NCBI GenBank assembly: GCA_947179265.1
Contig: CAMXBB010000008.1
Location: forward strand, 1-16,508
Length of the DNA: 16,508 nt
Direction: 5' to 3'
Source: an uncultured Bacillota bacterium
Lineage (GTDB): Bacteria; Bacillota_I; Bacilli_A; RF39; UBA660
The position numbers and the translations under genes were made by a program. Shown one piece after another: positions 6,895 to 13,802 of the stretch. The notes beneath the pieces are model-generated. The model ran no database searches, was not told where the DNA came from, and worked only from the letters and a program-made list of their open reading frames with translations. Numbering within the stretch: the first letter of the stretch is position 1; each line of letters begins with the position of its first letter.

Positions 6895-8367
6895 TTATTT
6901 TTTTACACCACCACTAATATTATAATCATTAGTTAATTGAGCTGCGATTTTATAAAGCGAGCTTGCAACTTCTTCAGCATTTTTTATCCCATTAATTATC
7001 ATTCTTTCAATTTCAGTTAATTGTTCCAAAGAAATAAATCTATACAGAGAATCGTTAGATAACTCTATTTGACTTTGCATAGCTGAAGCGGGAATTGCAC
7101 TATAAATAATCTCAAATAAAGGCAAATACTTATCATAACCGCAAAAATTTCCTGTAACATTTCTATTTCTAATACCTGGCTTAGAGATGATATATATATC
7201 TTCAGAAAAGGCAGCTCTTGTTTCTCTTTTAGCTTCTATTTGAGTTACCCATTCATTCCAATTTAATAGTTCACATTCTACAGATTTATTACCGACAAAC
7301 TTTTCTATTAGATTTCCAACTTTATTTTTTGTAATATTTCCATCAACACTTCCACTACTAGTAATCCCGTGTCTAATTTCATGTCTTAAATCTACATCTT
7401 CATACCCTGGAACAGACTTAAAAGGGCAAAAGAAAATAACCGTCTCTTGTTTTTCTGAACCACTACAAATAAAAGATGTATTTTGTGTACTTTCACCATT
7501 AAGTATGCTCTCTAGTGCACTTTCTTCATTTAAACAATTAGAAATGTCAAAATTACCACCAATAATTCTCAAAGAAGCTATTTCCTTTTTACATGCCCTT
7601 TCATATTCTTCTATCTTACTAGGATCTATTTCATCACTTTTCAGAGTATCATATTTCATTTTAATTTGTTCTTCAACTTGAATACTCTTTTTCATGTAAT
7701 CTAATAAATCTTTATATTTGGAACTTACTTCTCTTTTATATTCTAAAGCCCTTGCTGCTAAATTACTATATTTAGTTTCTAATTCTTTATATCTAGATGA
7801 ATTAACAAAGTTTCTACATTCTTCAGTCTTAAAAAATTCATAAGGGTTACCTTCAATAGTTATCTCTCCCATATCTTTCAAAAATAGTAATCTTCTTCGT
7901 AATAGTTTTTGTTCAGGATTATCAAAACTTTGCCCTTTACCTTTTATAAAGTCTTCTAAATTTCTAAAACAGAAAAGATCATAAAAATCACTACTATCTG
8001 GCATAGGACTAAAAGCTTTTAGCCCACCAAAAAGATTACGTAGTTTGGCTTCAATACTTTCATCTTCAGTAAACATAGATATATATCCATATTCTTCACT
8101 AAACTTTAATGATACCTTTGAGATATCAATACCAAGCACATCACCAAATTCTTTTAAAAAATTATAGGTAGCAGTAAAATACTCCTCTCCCATTTGTAAA
8201 GAAACCCATGTTTCTATGTAATTAGGATCAATATAAAAACAAAATTTTAGAGAATCAAATCTCTTTGTAACAAGTTTTCTATTTTCTTCACTAAATTGAC
8301 TTACATAATATTCTATAAATTTATCTCTATAACTTTTTATTTTTTCATACCAGTTCTCAAATATCAT
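6895..8367 (-). CDS. Uncharacterised protein with an HEIRH putative zinc-metalloprotease motif
   Basis: I do not recognise this 490-residue protein as a named family. Residues 329-333 read HEIRH, fitting the HExxH zinc-binding motif, and about 39 residues later comes LNWNEWVTQIEAKRETRAA, where Glu372 could be the third zinc ligand as in gluzincin-type enzymes. The region between is rich in Gly and Ser. Residues 190-265 are charged and helical, probably a coiled coil. There is no signal peptide or membrane segment, so the protein is likely cytoplasmic. The ATG at 8367 is chosen because AAGGA lies six bases upstream; the longer frame starts with a GTG inside that site. It has its own promoter and leads a probable unit with the P-loop kinase and transglutaminase-like genes. 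Peptidase activity is an inference from the motif only. Confidence 0.75.
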   Translation of the reverse strand: MIFENWYEKIKSYRDKFIEYYVSQFSEENRKLVTKRFDSLKFCFYIDPNYIETWVSLQMGEEYFTATYNFLKEFGDVLGIDISKVSLKFSEEYGYISMFTEDESIEAKLRNLFGGLKAFSPMPDSSDFYDLFCFRNLEDFIKGKGQSFDNPEQKLLRRRLLFLKDMGEITIEGNPYEFFKTEECRNFVNSSRYKELETKYSNLAARALEYKREVSSKYKDLLDYMKKSIQVEEQIKMKYDTLKSDEIDPSKIEEYERACKKEIASLRIIGGNFDISNCLNEESALESILNGESTQNTSFICSGSEKQETVIFFCPFKSVPGYEDVDLRHEIRHGITSSGSVDGNITKNKVGNLIEKFVGNKSVECELLNWNEWVTQIEAKRETRAAFSEDIYIISKPGIRNRNVTGNFCGYDKYLPLFEIIYSAIPASAMQSQIELSNDSLYRFISLEQLTEIERMIINGIKNAEEVASSLYKIAAQLTNDYNISGGVKK

Positions 8368-8405
8368 GATGTTTCCTTCCACTTCTGATTATTATCTTTA
8401 ATTAT

Positions 8406-8434
8406 ATTATAAGGTAAAAATTATTTTTTTGCCA
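8406..8434 (-). promoter_or_regulatory. Probable promoter of the HEIRH-kinase-transglutaminase unit
   Basis: Perfect -10 TATAAT (8406-8411) with a second overlapping TATAAT at 8401-8406, and a poor -35 TGGCAA (8429-8434) at 17 bases on the minus strand. It lies about 34 bases upstream of the ribosome binding site and start. Confidence 0.5.
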
Positions 8435-8480
8435 TTAATTAAGTGTTTTGAGTGTCTAATACGATATATATTATTTCACA

Positions 8481-8514
8481 TAAAAACCAAACAGAGATGT
8501 TTGGTTAATTTCTA
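8481..8514 (-). terminator. Terminator repeat, copy B
   Basis: Perfect minus-strand hairpin AACCAAAC-ATCTCT-GTTTGGTT (8485-8492 with 8499-8506) followed by TTTTTA. It closes the YkgJ-family gene, whose stop is 45 bases upstream. The flank TAGAAATT before the stem matches copies C and nearly D, but the loop is inverted relative to the other copies. Confidence 0.85.
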
Positions 8515-8551
8515 CATAATCTAGTGATAGGAATAAAAGACTTCTATAGTA

Positions 8552-9022
8552 TTATTTTAGTTCTCCATCCTTTTTATTTCTAAATTCTTTTTCATATAGA
8601 TCTATTTTTTTTCTTAATAATTCAAAATGTTCATCAACAATATCTGCCTTTGTAAAATTACCTGGACAATTTTTATCTTTACAAAATCCACATGTGTGAT
8701 CAAAATAAAATGGATATAGTTTACAAGCATCTGGCCTTACCTCATATATTGAACATTTTCCATCTTTAAAAGCTGCACACATGTTATCATCATACACTTT
8801 TAAATACGGTTTCCCATCAATCATTTCAATGAATTCTTCGCCACTAAATTCATAGATTCTTCTATATTCATCATCATCCAACAATGGTTTTCCGCATTCA
8901 ATTGAATTTTCATATACTAAAGAGTTAACAAGCCCAATAAATTTATCTGTACAACAATGATTTGGACATTTTTCCCCTAAACATTTATTTTGACCAATTG
9001 TATCATCCATTTTATATTCCAT
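8552..9022 (-). CDS. YkgJ-family cysteine-cluster protein
   Basis: The 156-residue protein matches the YkgJ family (putative zinc- or iron-chelating domain, PF03692). Cysteines come in the expected arrangement: Cys14, Cys19, Cys23 and Cys24 at the N-terminus (KCLGEKCPNHCC), then a central CAAFKDGKCSIYEVRPDACKLYPF block, and a further CGFCKDKNC cluster. The central block, with RPxxCxxYPF, is the family signature. The proteins are assumed to bind metal; their cellular job is not established. The start is the ATG at 9022, placed nine bases after AGGTG; the longer frame would start with a GTG within the ribosome binding site. It stands alone, bounded by the terminator of the phosphoesterase upstream and by terminator repeat copy B downstream. 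Confidence 0.9.
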   Translation of the reverse strand: MEYKMDDTIGQNKCLGEKCPNHCCTDKFIGLVNSLVYENSIECGKPLLDDDEYRRIYEFSGEEFIEMIDGKPYLKVYDDNMCAAFKDGKCSIYEVRPDACKLYPFYFDHTCGFCKDKNCPGNFTKADIVDEHFELLRKKIDLYEKEFRNKKDGELK

Positions 9023-9080
9023 TATTAATAACACCTTTCAAAAATATTCAATATATAAAATAATATGGTTATATTATACA

Positions 9081-9107
9081 ATAAAAAGTATCCTAATGGA
9101 TACTTTT
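9081..9107 (-). terminator. Intrinsic terminator of the phosphoesterase gene
   Basis: Perfect stem AAAAGTATCC/GGATACTTTT (9084-9093 with 9098-9107), four-base loop, followed on the minus strand by TTTTTATT. The loop and stem contain the TAG stop (9093-9095). Confidence 0.9.
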
Positions 9108-10079
9108 ATTTAATGATCTTGGATTTTCTGGTATGACTTCAATAGTTGCTATACTTGGTGTACTTGGAATAAACCATGAATACTTAGCAACACCTCTATT
9201 TACTATACTAGCAGTTTCATCGCTCTTTAAATTTATATCAGTATATTCATCTCTTTTTGGTAACATACATTCACTTGTTCTTGAAGAAGTAACTTTAAAT
9301 GCTCCTCTACACATATCAATACTCATAGGTATATTCTCCCATATTCCCTTATCTTTTAATTGTCCTTTTAATAGATCTTGTAACCAAATTGGCATATAAC
9401 CATCATGTAAGTGCCCACCAATAATAAAGGTTAAATAATCATATAAATCACCATATTGTGATGCCGCTTGTTCATAAGTAAAAAATTTATTTTCATGTGA
9501 CATCAAAATATTTAAATCTTTTTTGTCAAAAGTAAAATCACATTTATCAAATACTGCTTTAGCCATATCTAATGCTTTATCAGGCATAGCATTAGTTGCA
9601 TAAGCAGCACGATTTGGAGAAAATCCAGTTACTACTATATCATCAAATCTCCTTTGCTCATTATTTAAAACATAAATACCATCACTAGTATTTTCGATAT
9701 ATTGAGCTAAATCCCATTCTTTCTTTTCTTCATCACTTAATATAGATTCATTAAATGGTAAATCATGATTTCCATAAGATACACAAATTGGAGCTGATAA
9801 AGAATAAGATAAATCTTCCAAATCTCTTTTTAAGGCTTTAACAAAGACTTTTCCTTGATAATTCGATAACCAAAATAATAAGTCACCAGGAATTAATATA
9901 GCATCTACTCTTTTCCCACTATTGATACTTTTAATATAATCAAAAAATTTTCTCATATATCCTTTATAAAACAATTGTTGTAATGTACCATAATGCAAGT
10001 CAGATAAAGAGATAAATCTTTTAACTCCGACATTTAATCCTTCTTTTTCAATTATATATTTATCATTTGTTACTTTCAT
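9093..10079 (-). CDS. Calcineurin-like metallophosphoesterase
   Basis: The 328-residue protein has the full set of metallophosphoesterase motifs in order: SDLHYG (Asp27, His29), PGDLL (Asp66), YGNHD (Asn104, His105, Asp106), SHENK (His195) and GGHLHDG (His223, His225). These residues bind two metal ions and hydrolyse phosphate mono- or diesters. The last 100 residues are family-specific and not recognised; they contain many Ser, Thr and Pro residues. There is no signal peptide or membrane segment, so it is probably cytoplasmic. AAGGGGA precedes the ATG at 10079. The gene has an extended -10 promoter and its own terminator, so it is monocistronic. The substrate could be a nucleotide, a lipid phosphate or a phosphoprotein. 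Confidence 0.9.
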   Translation of the reverse strand: MKVTNDKYIIEKEGLNVGVKRFISLSDLHYGTLQQLFYKGYMRKFFDYIKSINSGKRVDAILIPGDLLFWLSNYQGKVFVKALKRDLEDLSYSLSAPICVSYGNHDLPFNESILSDEEKKEWDLAQYIENTSDGIYVLNNEQRRFDDIVVTGFSPNRAAYATNAMPDKALDMAKAVFDKCDFTFDKKDLNILMSHENKFFTYEQAASQYGDLYDYLTFIIGGHLHDGYMPIWLQDLLKGQLKDKGIWENIPMSIDMCRGAFKVTSSRTSECMLPKRDEYTDINLKSDETASIVNRGVAKYSWFIPSTPSIATIEVIPENPRSLNKSIH

Positions 10080-10105
10080 GCCAATTCCCCTTTAAATTGC
10101 CACAT

Positions 10106-10134
10106 ATTTTACCACAAAACGATTCATTACGCAA
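10106..10134 (-). promoter_or_regulatory. Promoter of the phosphoesterase gene
   Basis: -35 TTGCGT (10129-10134), 17-base spacer, extended -10 TGGTAAAAT (TAAAAT at 10106-10111) on the minus strand. The rest of the 10080-10254 gap holds only this promoter and terminator repeat copy C. Confidence 0.65.
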
Positions 10135-10194
10135 ATTTGTGAACTTGCTAACTATCCTATAACAACAACTAAAATACAAAAACTTTAACTATAT

Positions 10195-10230
10195 AAAAAC
10201 CAAGCATTTCTACTTAGTTAATTTCTAAAT
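10195..10230 (-). terminator. Terminator repeat, copy C
   Basis: Minus-strand hairpin AACTAAGT-AGAAAT-GCTTGGTT (10198-10205 with 10212-10219), followed by TTTTA. Compared with copy D, paired positions are changed on both sides and still pair (G-C for A-T, plus T-G wobbles), which supports selection on the hairpin. It closes the RhuM-Fic gene. Confidence 0.8.
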
Positions 10231-10254
10231 GAACATCAATGTAAAGAATAAAAA

Positions 10255-11205
10255 TTAGTTATTTAAAAAATTCATAACTAAATCAACTAATATATCTTTT
10301 TCTTTTGGATTAGATTCAGCAATTAATAGTGTGATTGCTACCAAAGAATTATTATCGATAACTTGAATACCATCCCTAAACAAAATATTATAGAAATCAA
10401 GGAAGTAAATAAACAAAGTAGCAGCAATCCTCTTATTTCCATCAATAAAGGTATGATTCTTAGTTACCAAATATAAAAAGTTTGCTGCTTTCTCTTCTAT
10501 AGTTGGATATACATCTTTTCCATCAAATGACTGATAAATATCTCCAATAATTGACTCTAGGCCTCTATCTCTTTCTAGAGCAAATAATTTAGAATCATTA
10601 TTAAACCTTAGTTTATTTATTATTTCTAAACAATCATTATAATTTATTTTTTTGTCACTAGTATTACCTTTAACTTTTGAAAGCGTTCTATGGTCATAAT
10701 CATCAAGTAAATCTAAAGCTTTTGAATATTCACCAATCACTTTTAACACTTCTTTAGCATCATTAACTTCAAGTCTATCGTCCATACGATTAGCTATATT
10801 GATTAACTTAACTGTTTTTTCTAAATATCTAAGTCTTTCTTGATTTACCGCATAACCTCTCAGCATATAATCCTTTAAAATACTAGTAGCCCATTTTCTA
10901 AAAATAATACCATTTTTAGAATGTACTCTATACCCAACACTTATAATCATATCCAAATTATAATATTGGACAGCATATTTCTTACCATCTTTTGCAGTAT
11001 GCTCAAAAAATGAGCATACTAAACTTTCTTCCAATTCTTCATCCTTATAAATATTTTGAATATGCCTAGTGATAGTTCTTCTATCTTTATCAAATAATTC
11101 CGCCATCTGTGTTTGATTTAACCAAACAGTTTCATCTTGCATATTAACCTCAAGTCTAACATTTTGATTTTCGAATAATATAATTTCGTTCTTTTCTTTT
11201 TCCAT
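10255..11205 (-). CDS. RhuM-family protein with C-terminal Fic/Doc domain
   Basis: The 316-residue protein joins two known modules. Residues 1-125 match the virulence-RhuM family, including a helix-turn-helix-like stretch (WLNQTQMAELFDKDRRTITRH, 28-48) and the conserved RKWATSILKDYMLRGYA (103-119). Residues 185-316 form a Fic/Doc-type domain with the active-site motif HTFIDGNKR (251-259, canonical HxFxxGNxR), so His251 is the catalytic base. Fic proteins usually transfer AMP or another phosphate-containing group onto target proteins. The Lys in GNKR is the Doc-type variant. AGGAGG and the 11243-11271 promoter support the ATG at 11205; a longer frame to 11307 runs back through the promoter into a terminator repeat. 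No separate antitoxin gene is adjacent. Such RhuM-Fic fusions are common on mobile or accessory DNA, but no mobility gene is seen here. Confidence 0.88.
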   Translation of the reverse strand: MEKEKNEIILFENQNVRLEVNMQDETVWLNQTQMAELFDKDRRTITRHIQNIYKDEELEESLVCSFFEHTAKDGKKYAVQYYNLDMIISVGYRVHSKNGIIFRKWATSILKDYMLRGYAVNQERLRYLEKTVKLINIANRMDDRLEVNDAKEVLKVIGEYSKALDLLDDYDHRTLSKVKGNTSDKKINYNDCLEIINKLRFNNDSKLFALERDRGLESIIGDIYQSFDGKDVYPTIEEKAANFLYLVTKNHTFIDGNKRIAATLFIYFLDFYNILFRDGIQVIDNNSLVAITLLIAESNPKEKDILVDLVMNFLNN

Positions 11206-11242
11206 AATTAAATCTTCCCTCCTGAATTTTACTACCAATTTA

Positions 11243-11271
11243 ATTATATAATAAAAAAGCTCTTGATACAA
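11243..11271 (-). promoter_or_regulatory. Promoter of the RhuM-Fic gene
   Basis: -35 TTGTAT (11266-11271), 17-base spacer and perfect -10 TATAAT (11243-11248) on the minus strand, with AGGAGG and the start codon downstream. Confidence 0.75.
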
Positions 11272-11283
11272 ACATTTGTTTGT
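11268..11283. promoter_or_regulatory. Palindrome touching the RhuM-Fic -35 box, candidate operator
   Basis: Perfect 7-base inverted repeat ACAAACA-TT-TGTTTGT. It overlaps the -35 element by four bases, where a repressor would block RNA polymerase. It could also form a weak hairpin, but it has no T run in the direction of any gene. Confidence 0.45.
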
Positions 11284-11298
11284 TCTTTTTAATAAAAT

Positions 11299-11334
11299 AA
11301 AAACCAAACATTTCTGTTTGGTTAATATCTAAAT
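11299..11334 (-). terminator. Terminator repeat, copy D
   Basis: Perfect minus-strand hairpin AACCAAAC-AGAAAT-GTTTGGTT (11302-11309 with 11316-11323) followed by TTTTTATTTTATT. It ends the two-tRNA transcript, ten bases past the 3' end of tRNA-Asn. Confidence 0.9.
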
Positions 11335-11409
11335 GGCGCCCAATGTAGGACTCGAACCTACGACCTAACGGTTAACAGCCGTGCGCTCTACCGACTGAGC
11401 TAATTGGGC
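11334..11409 (-). tRNA. tRNA-Asn (GUU)
   Basis: 76-base gene including an encoded CCA end. It folds as a full cloverleaf: acceptor GCCCAAT/ATTGGGC, D-stem GCTC/GAGC, anticodon loop CTGTTAA with GUU, and T-stem GTAGG/CCTAC around TTCGAGT. The first anticodon-stem pair (position 27-43) is a C-U mismatch; all other stem pairs are normal. Confidence 0.97.
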
Positions 11410-11415
11410 ATTAAA

Positions 11416-11489
11416 TGGAGCGGATGATGGGAATCGAACCCACGTTATCAGCTTGGAAGGCTGAAGCTCTACCATTAAACTACATCCGC
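11416..11489 (-). tRNA. tRNA-Gly (UCC)
   Basis: 74-base gene including an encoded CCA end. Acceptor GCGGATG/CATCCGC, anticodon loop CTTCCAA with UCC on a TCAGC/GCTGA stem, and T-stem GTGGG/CCCAT around TTCGATT. It is transcribed first in a two-tRNA unit with tRNA-Asn six bases downstream. Confidence 0.97.
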
Positions 11490-11500
11490 ATCAAGTAGAC

Positions 11501-11531
11501 AATTAGAATTATACCATAATGAATTCTAATT
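11501..11531. repeat. Perfect inverted repeat spanning the tRNA promoter
   Basis: Ten-base arms AATTAGAATT (11501-11510) and AATTCTAATT (11522-11531) around an 11-base centre. The left arm overlaps the -10 box and the right arm ends in the -35 box of the tRNA promoter. On the minus strand no T run follows, so it is not a usual terminator for tex. Confidence 0.6.
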
Positions 11532-11535
11532 GCAA
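11508..11535 (-). promoter_or_regulatory. Promoter of the tRNA-Gly/tRNA-Asn unit
   Basis: -35 TTGCAA (11530-11535), 16-base spacer and perfect -10 TATAAT (11508-11513) on the minus strand, about 18 bases before the 5' end of tRNA-Gly. Confidence 0.7.
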
Positions 11536-11565
11536 TACTTTTTTATAAAATTGTGGTAATTTTCT

Positions 11566-13719
11566 TTATTTTATAAGAGATAATCCCACTTTTTGTTTCT
11601 CTAGATCTATTGAATCGACATAACATTTTATAATATCTCCCACATTCAAGATGTCATTTGGATTCTTAACAAATGATTTGCTCATCTTAGAAATGTGGAT
11701 AAGACCATCATCATGAAGTCCGATATCTACAAATGCTCCAAATGATGCAACATTTCTTACTGTACCTTGTAATTCCATACCAACTTTTAAATCTTCGATA
11801 TGTAATATATCACTCTTAAGAATTGGAGCTTCTAATTCATCTCTTGGATCTAATCCAGGATTCTTTAATTCTTTAATAATATCTTGGATAGTATAGATGT
11901 CAGTATTTAATTTGTTTGCATAATCAGTTACATTTATTTTATCTAGTGTATCTTTAAAGGAGTTAGAATTGATATCCTTAATATCTAATGTTGATAACTT
12001 TAATAATCCTTGTGCTACTTCATAACTCTCAGGGTGTATTCCTGTATTATCTAATGGATTATCACCATCTGGAATACGTAAGAAACCTATTGCTTGCTCA
12101 TAAACTTTTTCACTCATACCCTTTATTTTTTTGATTTCTTCCCTATTGGTAATCTTTTTTTCTTCCTTATACTTTATTATATTCTCAATAACTGATTTTG
12201 TTAATCCAGATACATATTTCAAAATACTCTTTGAAGCAGTATTGATATTAACACCCACTTCATTGACAACTTTAGAAGTTACAAAGTCCAATGATTCACC
12301 TAAATGCTTTTGATTAACATCATATTGATATTCTCCAACACCAATTGATTTTGGATCAATCTTAACAAGCTCTGATAATGGATCTTGTAATCTTCTACCA
12401 ATTGATACCGCACTTCTCTTTTCAACAGCTAAGTCCGGAAATTCTTCGATAGCAAGTTTTGATGCACTATAGATTGAAGCTCCTGCTTCACTAGTTATTA
12501 TATACTTACAATCTAAATTATATTCCTTAATCATTTCAGAACAGAATTTTTCTGATTCTCTAGATGCTGTTCCATTACCAATTGAAATAATATTAACATG
12601 ATATTTCTCAATCAAATCTTTAACTATTTTCTTACTTTGTTCGATATATTTTTCTTGATTAGCACCATTTAAGAAAGGTTTGATAACCGTTGAATCTAAA
12701 TACTTACCTGATGCATCAATAACAGCTAACTTACATCCATTAACGTAACCTGGATCAAAACCTAATACTACCATCCCTTTAATAGGTCTAGTTAAAAGTA
12801 AGTGTTCTAAATTAACACCAAAAGTATCGATGGCTTTCTCTTCAGCTTTTTCAGTTAATTCACTACGTATTTCTCTTTCAATACTAGGTAAGATCAATCT
12901 CTTTAATGAATCCTTAATGCTATTTTTAACCAAATCACATACAAAAGATGATGGATTTTTAATCAGTTTAGATTCTAAATAACCAGTTATAGCATCAACA
13001 TCCATATCGATGGACACTGTTAATATCTTTTCAGACTCACCACGATTAATAGCAAGTAAACGATAATGCTTTATGTGTTTAACTGGTTCGCTAAAATCAT
13101 AATACATATCATATGTTTTCTTTTCATCTTGAGCATTTTTCTTAACCTTAGATGTTAATACTCCATTGCTAAATACATTATTTCTAATCCATTTACGATA
13201 AGATGCATTATCACTAATCCATTCAGCAATAATATATCCAGCACCTTCTAAAGCTGCTGCTTCATCTTTTACTTTGTCAGTTATAAACTTTTTAGCCATT
13301 TCATTTAATGAACCTGTAGTTGGAAAAGCCATAATCATCTTAGCAAGTGGTTCTAATCCATTGTTGATAGCTTCACTAGCTTTAGTCTTTTTCTTTTCTT
13401 TATATGGACGATACAAGTCTTCTACTTCATTTAATTTTTTACAATTTAAGATTTGTTCCTTTAATTCATCAGTTAATAATCCCTTTTCATCTATTAATCT
13501 TATTACCGCTTCTTTTCTCTCTAAAAGATTTTGATAATAAGCATATTTATCTCCAATAGCTTTGATTTGATTTTCATCTAAAGCTCCAGTAACTTCTTTT
13601 CGATATCTTGCAATAAAAGGAATAGTTGCTCCTTCTTCTAATAGATTTAAAGTTGCTATTATTTGTTCCTTTTTTATAGCAAGTTCTGTTACTAATTCTT
13701 CGATAATTAATTCATTCAT
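11566..13719 (-). CDS. tex: Tex family RNA-binding transcription accessory protein
   Basis: The 717-residue protein has the length and domain order of Tex (B. subtilis YdcI, E. coli YhgF). The N-terminal helical region has GATIPFIARYRKE (30-42). A YqgF-like nuclease-fold domain starts at GFDPGYVNGCKLAV (320-333). Tandem helix-hairpin-helix motifs lie at about 480-560, with GEYQYDVNQKHL just before them and FLRIPDGDNPLDNTGIHPESY after. A C-terminal S1 domain covers 645-717 (GTVRNVASFGAFVDIG). Tex binds nucleic acid and affects transcription and expression of selected genes. The ATG at 13719 follows GGAG with an eight-base gap; the 18-codon upstream extension would run through the promoter. No strong terminator is seen before the tRNA promoter. 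It is a single-gene unit. Confidence 0.95.
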   Translation of the reverse strand: MNELIIEELVTELAIKKEQIIATLNLLEEGATIPFIARYRKEVTGALDENQIKAIGDKYAYYQNLLERKEAVIRLIDEKGLLTDELKEQILNCKKLNEVEDLYRPYKEKKKTKASEAINNGLEPLAKMIMAFPTTGSLNEMAKKFITDKVKDEAAALEGAGYIIAEWISDNASYRKWIRNNVFSNGVLTSKVKKNAQDEKKTYDMYYDFSEPVKHIKHYRLLAINRGESEKILTVSIDMDVDAITGYLESKLIKNPSSFVCDLVKNSIKDSLKRLILPSIEREIRSELTEKAEEKAIDTFGVNLEHLLLTRPIKGMVVLGFDPGYVNGCKLAVIDASGKYLDSTVIKPFLNGANQEKYIEQSKKIVKDLIEKYHVNIISIGNGTASRESEKFCSEMIKEYNLDCKYIITSEAGASIYSASKLAIEEFPDLAVEKRSAVSIGRRLQDPLSELVKIDPKSIGVGEYQYDVNQKHLGESLDFVTSKVVNEVGVNINTASKSILKYVSGLTKSVIENIIKYKEEKKITNREEIKKIKGMSEKVYEQAIGFLRIPDGDNPLDNTGIHPESYEVAQGLLKLSTLDIKDINSNSFKDTLDKINVTDYANKLNTDIYTIQDIIKELKNPGLDPRDELEAPILKSDILHIEDLKVGMELQGTVRNVASFGAFVDIGLHDDGLIHISKMSKSFVKNPNDILNVGDIIKCYVDSIDLEKQKVGLSLIK

Positions 13720-13744
13720 TGTCTTCACTCCATTGTCTTGATTT

Positions 13745-13773
13745 ATTATAAGATAATTATACTTCTTTTTCAA
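13745..13773 (-). promoter_or_regulatory. Promoter of tex
   Basis: -35 TTGAAA (13768-13773), 17-base spacer, perfect -10 TATAAT (13745-13750) on the minus strand, just after the terminator of the membrane protein gene. Confidence 0.75.
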
Positions 13774-13777
13774 TAAT

Positions 13778-13802
13778 ATAAAAAGGAGTACTTAATACTC
13801 CT
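13778..13802 (-). terminator. Intrinsic terminator of the membrane protein gene
   Basis: Stem AGGAGTA/TACTCCT (13784-13790 with 13796-13802), five-base loop, followed on the minus strand by TTTTTATATT. The stem includes part of the TAG stop at 13801-13803. Confidence 0.85.

Noticed and set aside
9133..9399. Plus-strand 88-codon frame opposite the phosphoesterase gene
   Set aside because: Antisense shadow of a gene with complete catalytic motifs; no supported start and low-complexity hydrophobic composition.
11206..11307. Longer RhuM-Fic reading frame starting at 11307
   Set aside because: It runs through the promoter, the candidate operator and into terminator repeat copy D; AGGAGG supports the start at 11205.
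11551..11565. Weak AAAATT/AATTTT hairpin after tex as its terminator
   Set aside because: The six-base stem is all A-T and is not followed by a proper T run; it is too weak to call.
12131..13534. Plus-strand frames opposite tex
   Set aside because: Both are antisense to a clear full-length Tex protein and have no ribosome binding site or domain.
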